Shown: in pieces, positions 1 to 58,594 of the stretch
How positions within the stretch are numbered: the stretch's first letter is position 1
Layout: each line of letters opens with the position of its first letter
DNA from: Lutraria lutraria
Taxonomy: Eukaryota > Mollusca > Bivalvia > Venerida > Mactridae
NCBI GenBank assembly: GCA_964023205.1
Contig: OZ026842.1
Span: 32,934,992-32,998,991 of the forward strand
DNA: 64,000 bases
Reading direction: 5' to 3'
The notes under the pieces: generated by a model
Databases searched by the model: none
What the model saw: the letters and a program-made list of their open reading frames with translations, nothing else
Told to the model about the DNA's origin: nothing
Translations under genes and position numbers: made by a program

Positions 1-288
1 ATTATGGTATTCAACACATTATAGTGATCTACAATACAGCACTTGGTAATTCTTTTATGAATTAGTTAAATGTTTAATTTTTCATTTTATGCCTATTTTC
101 CCACTGTATCTCAGTATTGTAGCTGGGCTGTCACAGTAACCAGTTTTCACAGATTCTGCATCAGTACTGACCTTGTTCTCCCCAAGTAACAGCTAACTGC
201 TCTACAAGAATAATGGTTATGTTTTGTAAATATCATTACATAATTATTTTAATAATATAAGTATAAAATAAGGGAAAAATGAACCAAC
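1..288. other. Intronic sequence, MYO7A exon 30 to next exon
   Basis: AT-rich; I see no exon of the expected next MyTH4-2 segment (human YSEERGWELLWLC) on either strand. Confidence 0.6.
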
Positions 289-45889
<45,601 letters not shown>

Positions 45890-46293
45890 GTTGGAACGTC
45901 CCTGATACTTTCAGCTATCAATGTATGTGTATCCAATGATTCAGTAATAAATTAGGCCCTGAAAAATTTGATTTATAATTGTTAAACGTACATGATTGTT
46001 AAACTTATGTCTAGCTAATATCAAACCATGAAAACTAACCACACATTTTATTTTCATAATAAGCATGCATTCGGCTTGACATATGGGTATGTCAATGATA
46101 AACAAATATTGACAAGAATTTAAAACTTTTGTCACGCCCTGTAAGTTCTAGATCTTACATCACATATACATACTAAGATAGATTGACAGAATATTTGTTT
46201 AAAATTTGTGTCTGAAAGTTCATGTAGAAATGCCAAATATAACTTCCCAATTACTATCAGTCATGAGGCTAAGCATAAAAAAGAAAAAAGTAT

Positions 46294-46490
46294 AAGAAGG
46301 CCAATCATAAAAAGAACTTAAAGCATAAAAAGAGGCCAAGCATAGTGAAAATAGGCCAAGCATGAGACAAATAGGCCAATCATGAGACAAATAGGCCAAG
46401 CATGAGACAAATAGGCCAAGCATGAGACAAATAGGCCAAGCATGAGACAAATAGGCCAAGCAAAATTAAAAAGGCCAATCATGATGAAAA
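46294..46490. repeat. 20-bp minisatellite, ~6 clean copies with degenerate edges
   Basis: Unit AATAGGCCAAGCATGAGACA; flanking copies (AGGCCAATCATAAAAAG) are more diverged. Confidence 0.9.
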
Positions 46491-47354
46491 GAGGAGCTAT
46501 AATGAACTAGACAGGTCAAGAACTAATTCAAGGGAGGCAAAAGAAAAATATCTCACACATATGACACAAAAGGTCACGCAATAATTATACAAAGCAATAA
46601 ATGAAACAGTATTTAACCTATGGTCTTATTCCAAACATTAACATTGATTCAGTTTTTACCATATATGGATATGTATTATGTAGATATTTTAAAGGACAAT
46701 CTGATAAGAAAAATCGAACTAGCACAATTTTCTAATCTAAGCTGATTTTTTCTTTTTTGGATAATCAATAACAAAGATTTCAAGGAAGTTAAAATATTTC
46801 ACTTATTTTATATGTCTTGTTTTCACAATACTTGAGATATCAATTAATTTCCTGACACCTGAGTTCTGTAATCACAATCTGTAATTACCTACCTAAATTA
46901 CCTCCTTAATGGACATATAATTTCAATTTGATATTTTTTGTACATTTTACAGAGATTTTTAAATCATGAATACAGTAGATCTATTCAAAATAACTTATTT
47001 GAGTTTAAGAACCAGTTTTAAAATACAAGCCAATGATTGGTGAGTCTTGGGGTAGTATTAAAATTTGACCAATCACATAGCAGTATTCTTAGACTGGTCG
47101 CCTCTTAATGAAAACAATGCATTAAAAATATTTCATGGTTTGTATTTTACTTTCTTATCAGTGCACTAAAACTGGTAAGTTCTTGAACTTAATCCTGCCT
47201 TTATTTTTTATTCAGACGTATTTCAGACATCTATGGTATATTACACAGTATGTATGTTTAACTTAAAAGTTGCCGCCCATACAATAAATATAAACTTTAT
47301 TTAATAAACTTTATTTAATTTATACATGGAGGAATGACTAATGGAGGCATTTAT

Positions 47355-47680
47355 TTATTCATCAGTGGTTTAACGGCCCACTCAACAGTTATTTCAGAGT
47401 CGCCCCAGAGAGAGGGGAGATAACAAACAGAAGAACCAGTCACATCAATATTCCTACTCTTTTCTATAAATAGTTCTCTTGGTTCTTTATCATGCCTGGT
47501 GTAAAGCACCGATACATGCCGCATCCATTTCCTGTCATTTTCTTAATACAGTACTTGGTTGAAATGGGGACACAAAAAAGCGTCTATGAAATATTGAAGG
47601 AAGATTCGAACCCACAAACTTTGATTTTCGAAGTCTAGCTTGTTACCAGTAAATCACCAGTCACCCCTGATCATGAGTGA
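47355..47680 (-). repeat. Full-length tRNA-derived SINE, minus copy
   Basis: The complement starts near GGTGATTTACTGGTAACA (A box) and has GTGGGTTCGAATCTT (B box, 47600-47614), then the shared body. The orthodox B box makes this the most recent-looking head. Confidence 0.65.
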
Positions 47681-48439
47681 GGGATTAGAGATTACAAAGC
47701 TGAGTACTGGGACCAGACTATAAATCCAAGCTTCTGATTGGCTTTTGTAGTAATGTTTTTAAAACTGACCAATGAGAATGCCCCATTCATAGTTTGTTTC
47801 CCACACTCTCTGGTTTAAAACCTTAATTGAACAAAATGATTAATTCAATTTCAGAATTCACAGGTAATAAAATTTTACCATCTTGTTGATAAAATCACTT
47901 ACAATTAAGATACATGTAGCTAGAATTCTAGATACATTTGACGATATTAAGATACCGGTACATTTCTAAGGTTTAAATTACCTATTTAAATATATATAAT
48001 TAAGTTGCACTGACCTCAAATTGATTTACTTTAAATCTAAATTATGTCCATGAAAACCTTAGGATAAATATCTCGCCACACTGAACCTAGTAAGTATGAC
48101 ATTGTGTCATAGAGTGAAGTTTGCTTGTAACGAAGCCATATATTTTACATTAATATATCAAATGAGGCGTTTTCTAAATTTTAAATGAATAATTTATGCG
48201 TCATATATTCGAGAAATGACAAAGTTTCACACCAGTACTCGCACTTAATGTAACAATTAATGAACCATGTTAAAATATTATGTTAATATATACATAATCA
48301 TTTAAAAGGTCGGCGAGGTGTGACTCATGTATGAACATCAAACCAAATATTATATATCGAATTACAATACTTCATTTAATTTGAAATATTATATTATTTT
48401 TTCATTTTGGGTTCAACGCCATTTTCCAATATTTTTTCA

Positions 48440-48665
48440 GTTACGGTACATACGGCAGCCGATTCACTTAACCAGTTTTCCTGCAATGGACTGTATTCTA
48501 ACCAGTACTTACTCAATACCCTTCCATAAGGAACTTTGAACAGGAGGAATATCAAGTTTATTGTAAAATTTTCATAGAAGTGTAATTGACCTGCCGCGAC
48601 CAGGAATGCTAGGTAAAATGGCAGCCCTGCACACTTAAACCACCAGACCCCTGCCATGGTCCAAT
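48440..48665 (-). repeat. tRNA-derived SINE, minus copy
   Basis: The complement reads CCATGGCAGGGGTCTGGTGG at its head; the tail has CCAGTTTTCCTGCAATGGAC and GGACTGTATTCTAACCAG. It explains an 87-codon minus-strand frame here. Confidence 0.6.
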
Positions 48666-50104
48666 TTCAAATTTAAGTAATGCAATTTCAAACTGGTTTA
48701 AAAATATGGGCAAAATACCTATGATCAATGAATTATTTATTAAATAGGATGAAATCATAAGATAATTGGAATAAAAACATTCCACATACCCTTATTCATT
48801 ATGTGAATACATAACTTAACATTTTGTATAAGCTGGTACTAATAAAGTAACTCCAAATATTGTTTCGGCAAATTGATTGAATAAAAGTCAAAGAAATAGT
48901 CCTTTAAGACACACACACATTTTTAAACACAATGAATAATAATTATATAGACAGGTATTTTTTTTCAATTTCTTAATCAGGAAGTTACTAAGGAGATACA
49001 TGAAGTAATGTTATCAGTTAGTACACAGAGAAAAATGTGGATATGCAAATATCACTGATAAGACCAAATCACACGAATATCAAATTAGGCCAAACAATAT
49101 TTTGTTTGTTTCTGGTGCCATTCTGAACCAACCTTTAAATGTCCCCTCACCTAAAAAATATTTGTCATCAACAGCACTAGTAACATTTTTTCCATGTTCC
49201 TAGTATGTGTTTATAGCCATTATGATTTTTTTAAAAAGAATAAAAAATTATATTGATCTCAGGACAGCAACCCAGTATTTTTTGTTCAAAATTGGCCTTA
49301 TTTAGCATTTAGAAATGGCTCAGTAGCACAGACTGTTCATAACAATTTAGTGTAATCTTAAGCTGTAACTAGTTTACAATAGGCAGAAATTTATCTGTTT
49401 ATAATTTCAAATAATTATACATTTAAGTAAATTTCAGACTTATTCAAAGCAGATGGGTGGAATTGGGTGCAATACAACACTATGATTGGATTCAAAATGG
49501 AAAAGTTACAATAGTTTTACTCTAAACCATGATAAACATTTAAATAACGTATAAAATGATGCGCTTGAAATATTGTGATGTTTTTACAATGGGACACAAG
49601 AAAAATTTCATTTTTATAGATCTACCGTAAATTCATTCTTAACTTCTGATTTGAAAATGTCTTGAGTTTACAGCCAAATGACCTCAAATTTCAAAAATCA
49701 AAATTCAAAGTACAGTGTAAGAAAATATTTGGGAACAAATTGTTACCTTCAAAGCATGAAACGCATGTTTAGCAGATTTTCTACCCTGTATTTCTTATGG
49801 TCTAACTATCCTAAATATAATTTCAGTTAATTCTAGCCTTAAGATACAAGACCCAATTTAAATACATGTATATATGCATACATTTAATACAAGGCTTTCA
49901 AGAAAGAAACAAAATTAGAAAGATCAGAATTTAACAAGAGTGCCGCAAGCGGCTACAACGTTCGTATGAACACTACCTCAGTCAGAGACCTATCCACCAA
50001 TGAAGTTTCATGTTGCTACCTCTTATAGTTTCTGAGTTATGAGCTGCATTGAAGTTTTTGCACAGACTGATGCAGACGACCCAGTGATCACAACTGTGAG
50101 TGTC

Positions 50105-50270
50105 TCCTCCAGGAAAGCAAGCTTATGGAATGTCTACATGTGGCTCGAGATCCACCCAGGTGTATGCCTGGAGGTCTTCCTGACCACTGTTTAAGCTCAG
50201 GAAAGTCACTAAATGACCCTGGTAGCTTGTGTAATGTTAAAACTTCAGTCAACTAATTCTGTGTATATTT
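50105..50270 (+). repeat. SINE 3' fragment
   Basis: CCCAGGTGTATGCCTGGAGG and the GGAAAGTCACTAAATGACCC phrase parallel 6120-6180. Confidence 0.5.
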
Positions 50271-51677
50271 AATCACAGGTTTAAGTCTGGTGTACATTTG
50301 GTAAACCTAATTATTAACTTAATTGATCACTACTATAAATCACTATGGTGAGAACATCGTTCATTAATTAATTAATTACCTACTGATTAAATAAGAACAC
50401 ACTATAAATAAAATAATATACAAAATAAATGAAACTTTGGAAAAAAACAATTAACAATGCATCTTACATAGAAGCAGTTTGGCTTTTAAATAAGAGCGCT
50501 CAGACTTACAAAAAAATATATATATTAAATCACAAACCTTAAAAACCGTTAGTTTTATGTTTCTTCAATTTGTAGCATTATCAGTTATCTTGTAATATGT
50601 ATATACCCACAGTCAATATGTATGTATACACAATAATAACCCCAAAAAAACAGACCTGAAACTATCATGACTAGAATGATTCTAGGAAGTTTAAAAGTTT
50701 TCTTAAAATCTAGGTATGTAATTGCATGCATACACACAGATTCTAATTTAAACAGCCTTTGTAAATAAGTATGGGTCAAACCATTAAACAAACAAACATT
50801 TTTAATCAGATAACCGGATCTTAGATAATAACAAAAAGAAAATCAACAAATGTCAAGACATTCATCTTTCCCAGTTTTATAACATAAAAAACAATAAACC
50901 TGCCATTTAGATCAATAAAACAACAGTATCGACCATAGACTGGTTTCTAACAAAGACGGTATACCAAGTTTGTCCTAAATACAAACCCTCTGGCAATTCA
51001 GGTTCTCAGACTCTTATTAAGAAAAAAAGTAAAAAGTTGTTGACCAATTTAGACAACCTTTTAAAATCTTTCAATTAAATCACATTCCATGTGTCAAAAA
51101 CTTGTTCATACTAGGACTTGACAAATTGAAAGTCTTCAAAATTTTAGCCCCAGGGTGTATTTATTAGGACAGATTTGGTGACTAAGATGGTTAAATAATA
51201 CATTCGGATAGGGCAATCACTGGCTATCTTTAATAATTAATAAGATATTGGTAGAATCAATACAAATATGGATGAAAACTTCCTGTTTCCACACCTAAGG
51301 TTTAGATTCTTAACAACAGATGGTCATATATGTCACACAAGTACCATTAAAAAGTCAATGAAAGGCTGTTATAATGAAATAGCTTAGGCAAGGCTGGATT
51401 AAAATGACTGGTAAGTTAGAATTTTGAACAAAAAAAACTCACTCAGTGACCTCCTAAATATCAAAACCACCTCCTTTAAACAACCAATCACTTTTATATC
51501 AGTTTTCAATATAAAGACCATCTCAATATAAATACCGTCTCAATATAAAGACCGCATTAAATTTATTTGGCTCCAAAGCGGTCTAATAACAAAGGTTTTC
51601 CTGTATATAGAAAACATGGCTACAATGTTTATATATATTTTGTATTTTTGTCTGGAAGTATTTTGAGTACAATAAAA

Positions 51678-51846
51678 GTCAAACCTGTGTTAGGGACCAC
51701 CTCAGAATAAACTTGTAAATAATGTTCATTCTTTAAGAACTGTCATTTATTACTTAGAAAAAACGACCTTTGAGTAAAGGTCACCTGTCAATAAAGGACA
51801 GAGATTGTCTATCCCAAGAGTGGCCTTTGATTACAGGTTTGCCTAG
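51678..51846 (+). mobile_element. MITE, 'ACAGTCAAACCTGTG' family
   Basis: AGTCAAACCTGTGTTAGGGA to GATTACAGGTTTGCCTA; outermost bases diverged. Confidence 0.6.
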
Positions 51847-52123
51847 TAAAATTAATCTATGTATAAATCAATCCAAAACAAAATAAGGACTGCAGTGAAA
51901 CATGTGTTGTTGTTTAATTATTGATGGACACAGTCAGTCGGATGTTAGGATTGATTTTTACCATGTAACAGGCTAACAGCTCACAGATCACCAAGTATGT
52001 CTTATCTTGATCCCAGTCATTCTACCCAGGATCATGTGATCTTTTAAGTTCAATCAATCAATTTGATTAATTGATTCTTGAAATCCTCCAAATAATGATA
52101 AGCCATTGTATAAGATTAATGTA

Positions 52124-52399
52124 GAGGTTGGTGTGGGGGGTAGCTGGGTAGGTAGATGTATTTCATGAGGTTGGTGTGTGGGGTAGCTGGGTAGGTAGAT
52201 GTATTTCATGAGGTTGGTGTGTGGGGCGGTAGCTGGGTAGGTAGATGTATTTCATGAGGTTGGTGTGTGGGGGGGTAGCTGGGTAGGTAGATGTATTTCA
52301 TGAGGTTGGTGTGTGTGGGGGGGGGGGTAGCTGGGTAGGTAGATGTATTTCATGAGGTTGGTTTGGGGGGGGTAGCTGGGTAGGTAGATGTATTTCATG
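52124..52399. repeat. G-rich minisatellite, ~43-49-bp unit, 6 copies
   Basis: Unit GAGGTTGGTGTG-(G)n-TAGCTGGGTAGGTAGATGTATTTCAT. Length varies only in the G run (4 to 11 bases), so copies differ by slippage. Confidence 0.92.
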
Positions 52400-53680
52400 A
52401 CAATGAGGTGTTTTTAAAGAGTCACAGGCTCCAAAAGGCTTTGAATATGTCTTGGCTCCCTTAGGATCTGTTCGGCTGATTTTGGGGAAGTACCACATTA
52501 TATCATGATGAACAGAACAAAAATCTTTACTGAAGAAAGTTCTGTAATATGATGCAGATTACACAGAAACCATTGTTACTGTTTTAAAAAAACACAAAAA
52601 AAACACCAACAGTGCAGTATAATGACAAGTACGATGAACACTCGTGTCACGTGCGTACAGTACATAAAAAGAAGCTATAATTATTATCATTTTGTAGCTA
52701 ATGAAACAATATGAGGATTCATCCAAAATGTCACAGCAAAAAAAGAATGAATTGGGGAGTAATTGACAACAAGTTGTGCTGAAGAAAAGGATCTTTACAG
52801 AGGCGGAACCAGGATTACAGGTAAAGGGGAGATATTTAAGAAAGTATATAGGTAGTGGGGGGGACCATTATATTACACTATTTATATCTATGGTCAGGGG
52901 ATTTTTGCACTTTAATGGGGTGTGTGCCAGATGAGTCCCCCATTGAATCCGCCACTGCCTTAGGTACTAGTCAATGGCACAGAATGTAGTCTAAAATATA
53001 CTATATAATTTAATAATGAAAAATAATCAACATTTGATATAATTTATATACAGAGCCAAATTCAACCTGGCAGTGGGGACACAAACTTAGAACTATAATA
53101 CATGATATATACAGCTTGCAGGGTCAATATTTTACAGCCTCTTAAACATGATTTAGCATACTACGGTTAAACTTCACTAAAAGACCACTTTAACATAAAG
53201 GCCATCTCAATGTAAGGTTTTTTTAAAAAATAAAGTATAGCACAGCGTTTTTTATTGTGTTTCAAATATTTATACTGTACATAACACAATTTAATTTGGT
53301 CGTTTTTTTCTGCCAAACGGATCAATTTCTTATGAAGGAAAATTTCTCCTGACTAATAAGTAAAATTGTTGTCTGTAAAAGCTGGGCTTTTTTCACTTTT
53401 ATTACGACCCTATGCCACGTACAGGTAGTGATACTTTCCAGTGTTTCGTACTGTACGGGGTTCACCGATTGACAAATCTTACAGAATCTACTAACTAGTA
53501 GCTTTCCGACTTAAACAAATATACTGAAAACTGGTTTTAATCCATTGACCCGGACTAAGCATTGACACATACCGCTTCATGGGTAGGCGTATCATCTTCT
53601 ATCGGGAATTACTCGAAAATGACTTTATTATTTTCTACGCTTATTTCATAGTGAGAAAGTCTAAAAGTTCAATTACTTAC

Positions 53681-53800
53681 CAGGCTTCTGTTATCTTATT
53701 CCATGCTTTCATTTGGTGCCAATAAATCCAAATTATCACAGGTGAATTGTTGTCCTTACTGGGCACACCCAATACACAATTGTCAAGCGTTTATGCTTCA
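53681..53800 (-). promoter_or_regulatory. Candidate MYO7A non-coding first exon (donor at 53680)
   Basis: AGCCTG followed by GTAAGTAAT is a near-perfect donor on the minus strand. The start exon at 45872 has an acceptor in front of its untranslated part, so an upstream donor must exist; this is the best one I see in this CRE-bearing region. The 5' limit is arbitrary and no transcript supports it. Confidence 0.3.
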
Positions 53801-53825
53801 CAGAACATGTACAAAATTTACCGTG

Positions 53826-54030
53826 TGACGTCACTCTAAATCCAAAGGAGGACCCACCTGTGCGTATAAATAGATTGTTCGCCCTTTTAAAGAAACTGTT
53901 TCCATACAAAATGTATAACAGGCGATGTGTCCATGTATTTCTGATAAATTTAAAGTAAATCGTAAGTATCTAAGAGCACAACAAAAGGAATTTCCAATTT
54001 TGTTATTGGGGAATACCTCATATGACGTCA
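53826..54030. promoter_or_regulatory. Two palindromic CRE sites
   Basis: TGACGTCA occurs at 53826-53833 and again at 54023-54030, 197 bases apart. Full CRE palindromes bind CREB/ATF factors and usually mark promoters. GTATAAATAG (53864-53873) and CTATAAATAA (54076-54085) are TATA-like on the plus strand, so transcription could run that way. Confidence 0.4.
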
Positions 54031-54786
54031 TACAGGTAACCTGCTCAACCGGGAATGTAACTAAGGGAGAAAACCTCTATAAATAAACAGCATTACAATG
54101 TACGAATTGCCTCCCTTGGTAACACTCATTGTTTCACATGACCAATAATGTTGTGCGAGGTATGTGACTTATGTTTTATGGACCAACAAGATCCCTGTTC
54201 CCACGGTAGGGGGTTATAAAACAGACATGATAATTAATAGACTAGCCTCTATTTACATAATCAGTTACTCTATGCTTAGTCTATGGGGCACTAAACATTG
54301 TACATACATACCTGTTCAATGTCTTTAAAACCATTGGTAAAAGCAGCTAAAATGAAATGTTCGAGTCTGTCGACGATCGTGTTTTCTTATTTGTTATATA
54401 ATGATTTCAAATTACATTGAAACTGAATAATAATGTCCGAAAACTAGCGTGTCTTTTATCAGGATATGATCTTACACCTATACTTGTCGTTTATATAATT
54501 CACTTTACCTGAAAAAAAAAATGATAAAAACAATACAAAAATGCACTACAATATTCTTACAAACTTTTTTATGTAAATTTTGTAAAGACACTTACATTAC
54601 CCTTGAAAAAGCGCTGACTTCGGGAACGTCTATAACCACTTATAATCATATACTATAGTACATGTATAATTTATATATATATATATTTTTTTTTAATCGG
54701 TACTTTCGTTCACTGTTTATTAATATTCATCCTGTTTTTCTGTTTTGCTGGAGATTAATGTCGAAGGGTTGTCTGCTCTGCTGGAT

Positions 54787-55616
54787 ATGTATATGTTGTG
54801 TGTATCATTTATATGTTGTGTGTATCATGTATATGTTGTACGTACGTGTGTATCATATGTATATATTGTGTGTATCATGTATATGTTGTGTGTATCATGT
54901 ATATGTTGTGTGTATTATGTATATGTTGTGTGTATCATGTATATGTTGTGTGTATTATGTATATGTTGTGTGTATCATGTATATGTTGTGTGTATCATGT
55001 ATATGTTGTGTGTATCATGTATATGTTGTGTGTATTATGTATATGTTGTGTGTATCATATGTATATGTTGTGTGTATCATGTATATGTTGTGTGTATCAT
55101 GTATATGTTGTGTGTATTATGTATATGTTGTGTGTATCATGTATATGTTGTGTGTAGTATGTATATGTTGTGTGTATCATGTATATGTTGTGTGTATCAT
55201 GTATATGTTGTGTGTATCATGTATATGTTGTGTGTATCATATGTATATGTTGTGTGTATCATGTATATGTTGTGTGTATCATGTATATGTTGTGTGTATC
55301 ATGTATATGTTGTGTGTACCATGTATATGTTGTGTGTATCATATGTATATGTTGTGTGTATCATGTATATGTTGTGTGTATCATGTATATGTTGTGTGTA
55401 TCATGTATATGTTGTGTGTATCATGTATATGTTGTGTGTATCATGTATATGTTGTGTGTATCATGTATATGTTGTGTGTATCATGTATATGTTGTGTGTA
55501 CCATGTATATGTTGTGTGTATCATATGTATATGTTGTGTGTATCATGTATATGTTGTGTGTATCATGTATATGTTGTGTGTATCATGTATATGTTGTGTG
55601 TACCATGTATATGTTT
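54787..55616. repeat. 20-bp minisatellite, ~41 copies
   Basis: Unit ATGTATATGTTGTGTGTATC, variants TATTAT, TACCAT and a 22-bp form with ATATGTATATG. As 20 is not a multiple of 3, all three plus frames stay open and encode the same cyclic peptide. No gene. Confidence 0.96.
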
Positions 55617-57429
55617 GTATGTGTCCTGTACGCGTGTTGTATGTTATTTCTTCACTGTCGTTCTCGTCAATTACCTGGTGTTTCCATCCATTCTTATTCA
55701 TCCATTATAACCATCTCATTTTCTTCATTATCACCATTTCTAGTATTACAATACTGTAAGATTGGAGACGGGTACCAGACTACACCATTTCAGGGACTCA
55801 TTTTTGTATCATGTTTACCTCATTTCACTTCATTTCTACTGCGCATTAATATCGTCATTGGTGGCTTAAGCGTGTCCTCGTGTCTAACGCACTTGGACGT
55901 TAGAGTCAGAATATAACAGTTGATAAACCGTTGTCTTGTTTTTGTTGTTTGTCATTTTAAGTAAGTAAGTAAGGGATATTTTTGCAGAAAGCCTCACAAG
56001 AAAAGTGGAACCCGAAGAGTGCGACATTAAGTAACAATGAGGACCCCATGAGTACAGTATACCGGGGTAGAACCATGAACCTTCTATAATCTTGCTAGAT
56101 AGCACGTACATCACGTTCTATTGACAACCTCATATCAGATGGCAATAAGTATATCATGACTAAAGGAAATAAACTGTTGAAACTGTTGAAGTAGGTATTT
56201 CCCTTTCAAGGTAAAATTTGCATTTGAACTTTATCGTCTGATTCACGATAGACAACCCCTCTTTCTAAAAACAACAACCTTAGTTTTCGCTGTATTTATT
56301 TTTACCATCCATTTAATACAATAATCATAGAGAGAATTTAAACTAGACTGTAGGTCATCCGTGAATTGAATCACCACATATAACATGCATGTCATCAGCG
56401 AACAATAATATAATAATACATAATATTTCGTTTATTGTTAAACCCGATAGATTACTTCGTTGTAAAATAATTCATAAGCAATCTAGGCCCCTATATAGTA
56501 TACATTTCATAAGGACACGAATTGACCAGTTGCAGAAATATCGGTAACATGATTAAGAATGTTTTACCCTGCATACCTTAGACCCCTCTAGGTTTAGAAA
56601 TACCAAAGTCCTATATTATACATGTATAGTAGGTCTTAAGTGTAGGAAAATGGATTTGTTTTTAAATATTGTTTTGAACAAGGACTTATATACATACAAG
56701 TCCTTGTTTTGAACATACGAGTTAACTTTCTTTTGGACTGAAGAGATCAACGCTACTTGTCTGTATGAAGTGCCTTCAGTCACTAGTTGTCGTCCTATAG
56801 CTTTTCGGTACTGTGTTAGGTCATGTTTTGAACATGGAAAGGTCAATGATTCTCCCTTCTTCCAAAGCAAGGGTGATAATAAACAGGTTCCCCTTCCATG
56901 GTGCAGTGCACAAGTCAACGGGAACCAGTTTAGGGTGATAACGCTCTGCAAAGGGGAAATAACACTTTCTAAATAATTTTTGATATTATAGCAGTAGCTT
57001 CCCTTTGCTTTGTGTCAAAACTGCGGAACATGTTCCCGTTGATTCAGGCTGTACAAAGTCTTCGGTGAACTGCTACATGGAATGGGAACCAGTTAAAACT
57101 ATTCCGTTCGATCACATTTTGATATCACCCTCTGTTTTAGTTCAATTTAAACCATTATTTTGTACAATAAAACGAACGTAGATGGCAGTGAGGCTGGAGA
57201 CATTTATTATTGACCCCGGTTGACATGAATTGTATTACATGTATTTTGATTATATATTTGTATAATGTCGTCTTAGGCCTTCTGGTGATCATAAAATAAA
57301 ATTGATAGGTCGGGGCTTTTTGTCTCTAGTGGAAAAATAAAAAATGAGAAAGTGAATGTTCATCAGGTCTAATAAAAAATCTAAGTTATGTTAGGCTGGG
57401 TGACAAGAAAAAAACATTGTTACGCCTTA
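55617..57429. other. Non-coding stretch
   Basis: No gene recognised. A perfect short hairpin, CAAGGACTTATATAC then its arm CAAGTCCTTG, lies at 56680-56708. An imperfect inverted repeat (CGGGAACC and GGTTCCC blocks) joins 56884-56965 and 57003-57100. Frames of 68-111 codons at 56616-56976 overlap this repeat and resemble no family I know. Confidence 0.5.
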
Positions 57430-58199
57430 ATATATCTGTATACGGACGCTCTGGGTGTTTGGTTGTATATATCTGTATACGGACGCTCTGGGTGTTTGGT
57501 TGTATATATCTGTATACGGACGCTCTGGGTGTTTGGTTGTATATATCTGTATACGGACGCTCTGTGTGTTTGGTTGTATATATCTGTATACAGACGCTCT
57601 GGGTGTTTGGTTGTATATATCTGTATACGGACGCTCTGGATGTTTGGTTGTATATATCTGTATACAGACGCTCTGGGTGTTTGGTTGTATATATCTGTAT
57701 ACGGACGCTCTGGATGTTTGGTTGTATATATCTGTATACGGACGCTCTGGGTGTTTGGTTGTATATATCTGTATACGGACGCTCTGGGTGTTTGGTTGTA
57801 TATATCTGTATACGGACGCTCTGGATGTTTGGTTGTATATATCTGTATACAGACGCTCTGGGTGTTTGGTTGTATATATCTGTATACAGACGCTCTGGGT
57901 GTTTGGTTGTATATATCTGTATACAGACGCTCTGGATGTTTGGTTGTATATATCTGTATACGGACGCTCTGGATGTTTGGTTGTATATATCTGTATACGG
58001 ACGCTCTGGGTGTTTGGTTGTATATATCTGTATACGGACGCTCTGGGTGTTTGGTTGTATATATCTGTATACGGACGCTCTGGATGTTTGGTTGTATATA
58101 TCTGTATACGGACGCTCTGGATGTTTGGTTGTATATATCTGTATACGGACGCTCTGGATGTTTGGTTGTATATATCTGTATACGGACGCTCTGGGTGTT
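57430..58199. repeat. 37-bp minisatellite, ~21 copies
   Basis: Unit TATATATCTGTATACGGACG-CTCTGGGTGTTTGGTTG. Nearly all differences are G/A at two sites (ACGG/ACAG and GGGTG/GGATG). Three plus frames and one minus frame are open by periodicity. Confidence 0.96.
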
Positions 58200-58594
58200 T
58201 AGTTGTCCGTCTTGTGAATGTACCGAAGCAATAAGTTTGCTTACTTGAATCAACGATACAAAAACTGTGTTAATGATGTCCGCGGCTATGGTTGACACAA
58301 TTAACACAATTTCTCCGATGTTTACAGAAGCATTCCTAAAAATGTAGAATACATGTACATGTATATTTCATAATTGTTTTTCACTATTATTTCATCTTTA
58401 TGTAAAAATCTCAGTCTGATTTGTTTAATTACATTTATTTTCCAATTCATTTGAAAACTCGACTTTGTGGCGTCATGTTGCCCACCAATTCTATCCTCAC
58501 TCAGTAACTAGCTTTATCTACAGTTGTGTAATAATTGGATAGAATAACCGTTCGGAATTTGCCATTTTCTTTCTGTTGAAGTATTTTTAAAGTT

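Larger units (their letters stand above)
45959..53680. other. Non-coding stretch, probable upstream intron of MYO7A
   Basis: No protein exon recognised. Holds the arrays at 46294-46490 and 52124-52399, SINE copies at 47355-47680, 48440-48665 and 50105-50270, and a MITE at 51678-51846. If the first non-coding exon is near 53.7 kb, this is one intron. Confidence 0.5.

Noticed and set aside
48394..48657. 87-codon minus-strand frame
   Set aside because: It coincides with a SINE copy whose relatives at 22465 and 35365 do not keep the frame.
54662..55916. Plus-strand open frames of 365, 321 and 248 codons rich in Cys, Tyr, Val, Met
   Set aside because: All three frames of a 20-bp array give the same cyclic peptide; this is periodicity, not a cysteine-rich secreted protein.
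56616..56976. Small plus- and minus-strand genes (68 and 111 codons)
   Set aside because: Overlapping frames on both strands over an imperfect inverted repeat; no recognised domain or splice context.
57388..58307. Open frames of 259-295 codons on both strands
   Set aside because: Product of the 37-bp array; several overlapping frames open at once.
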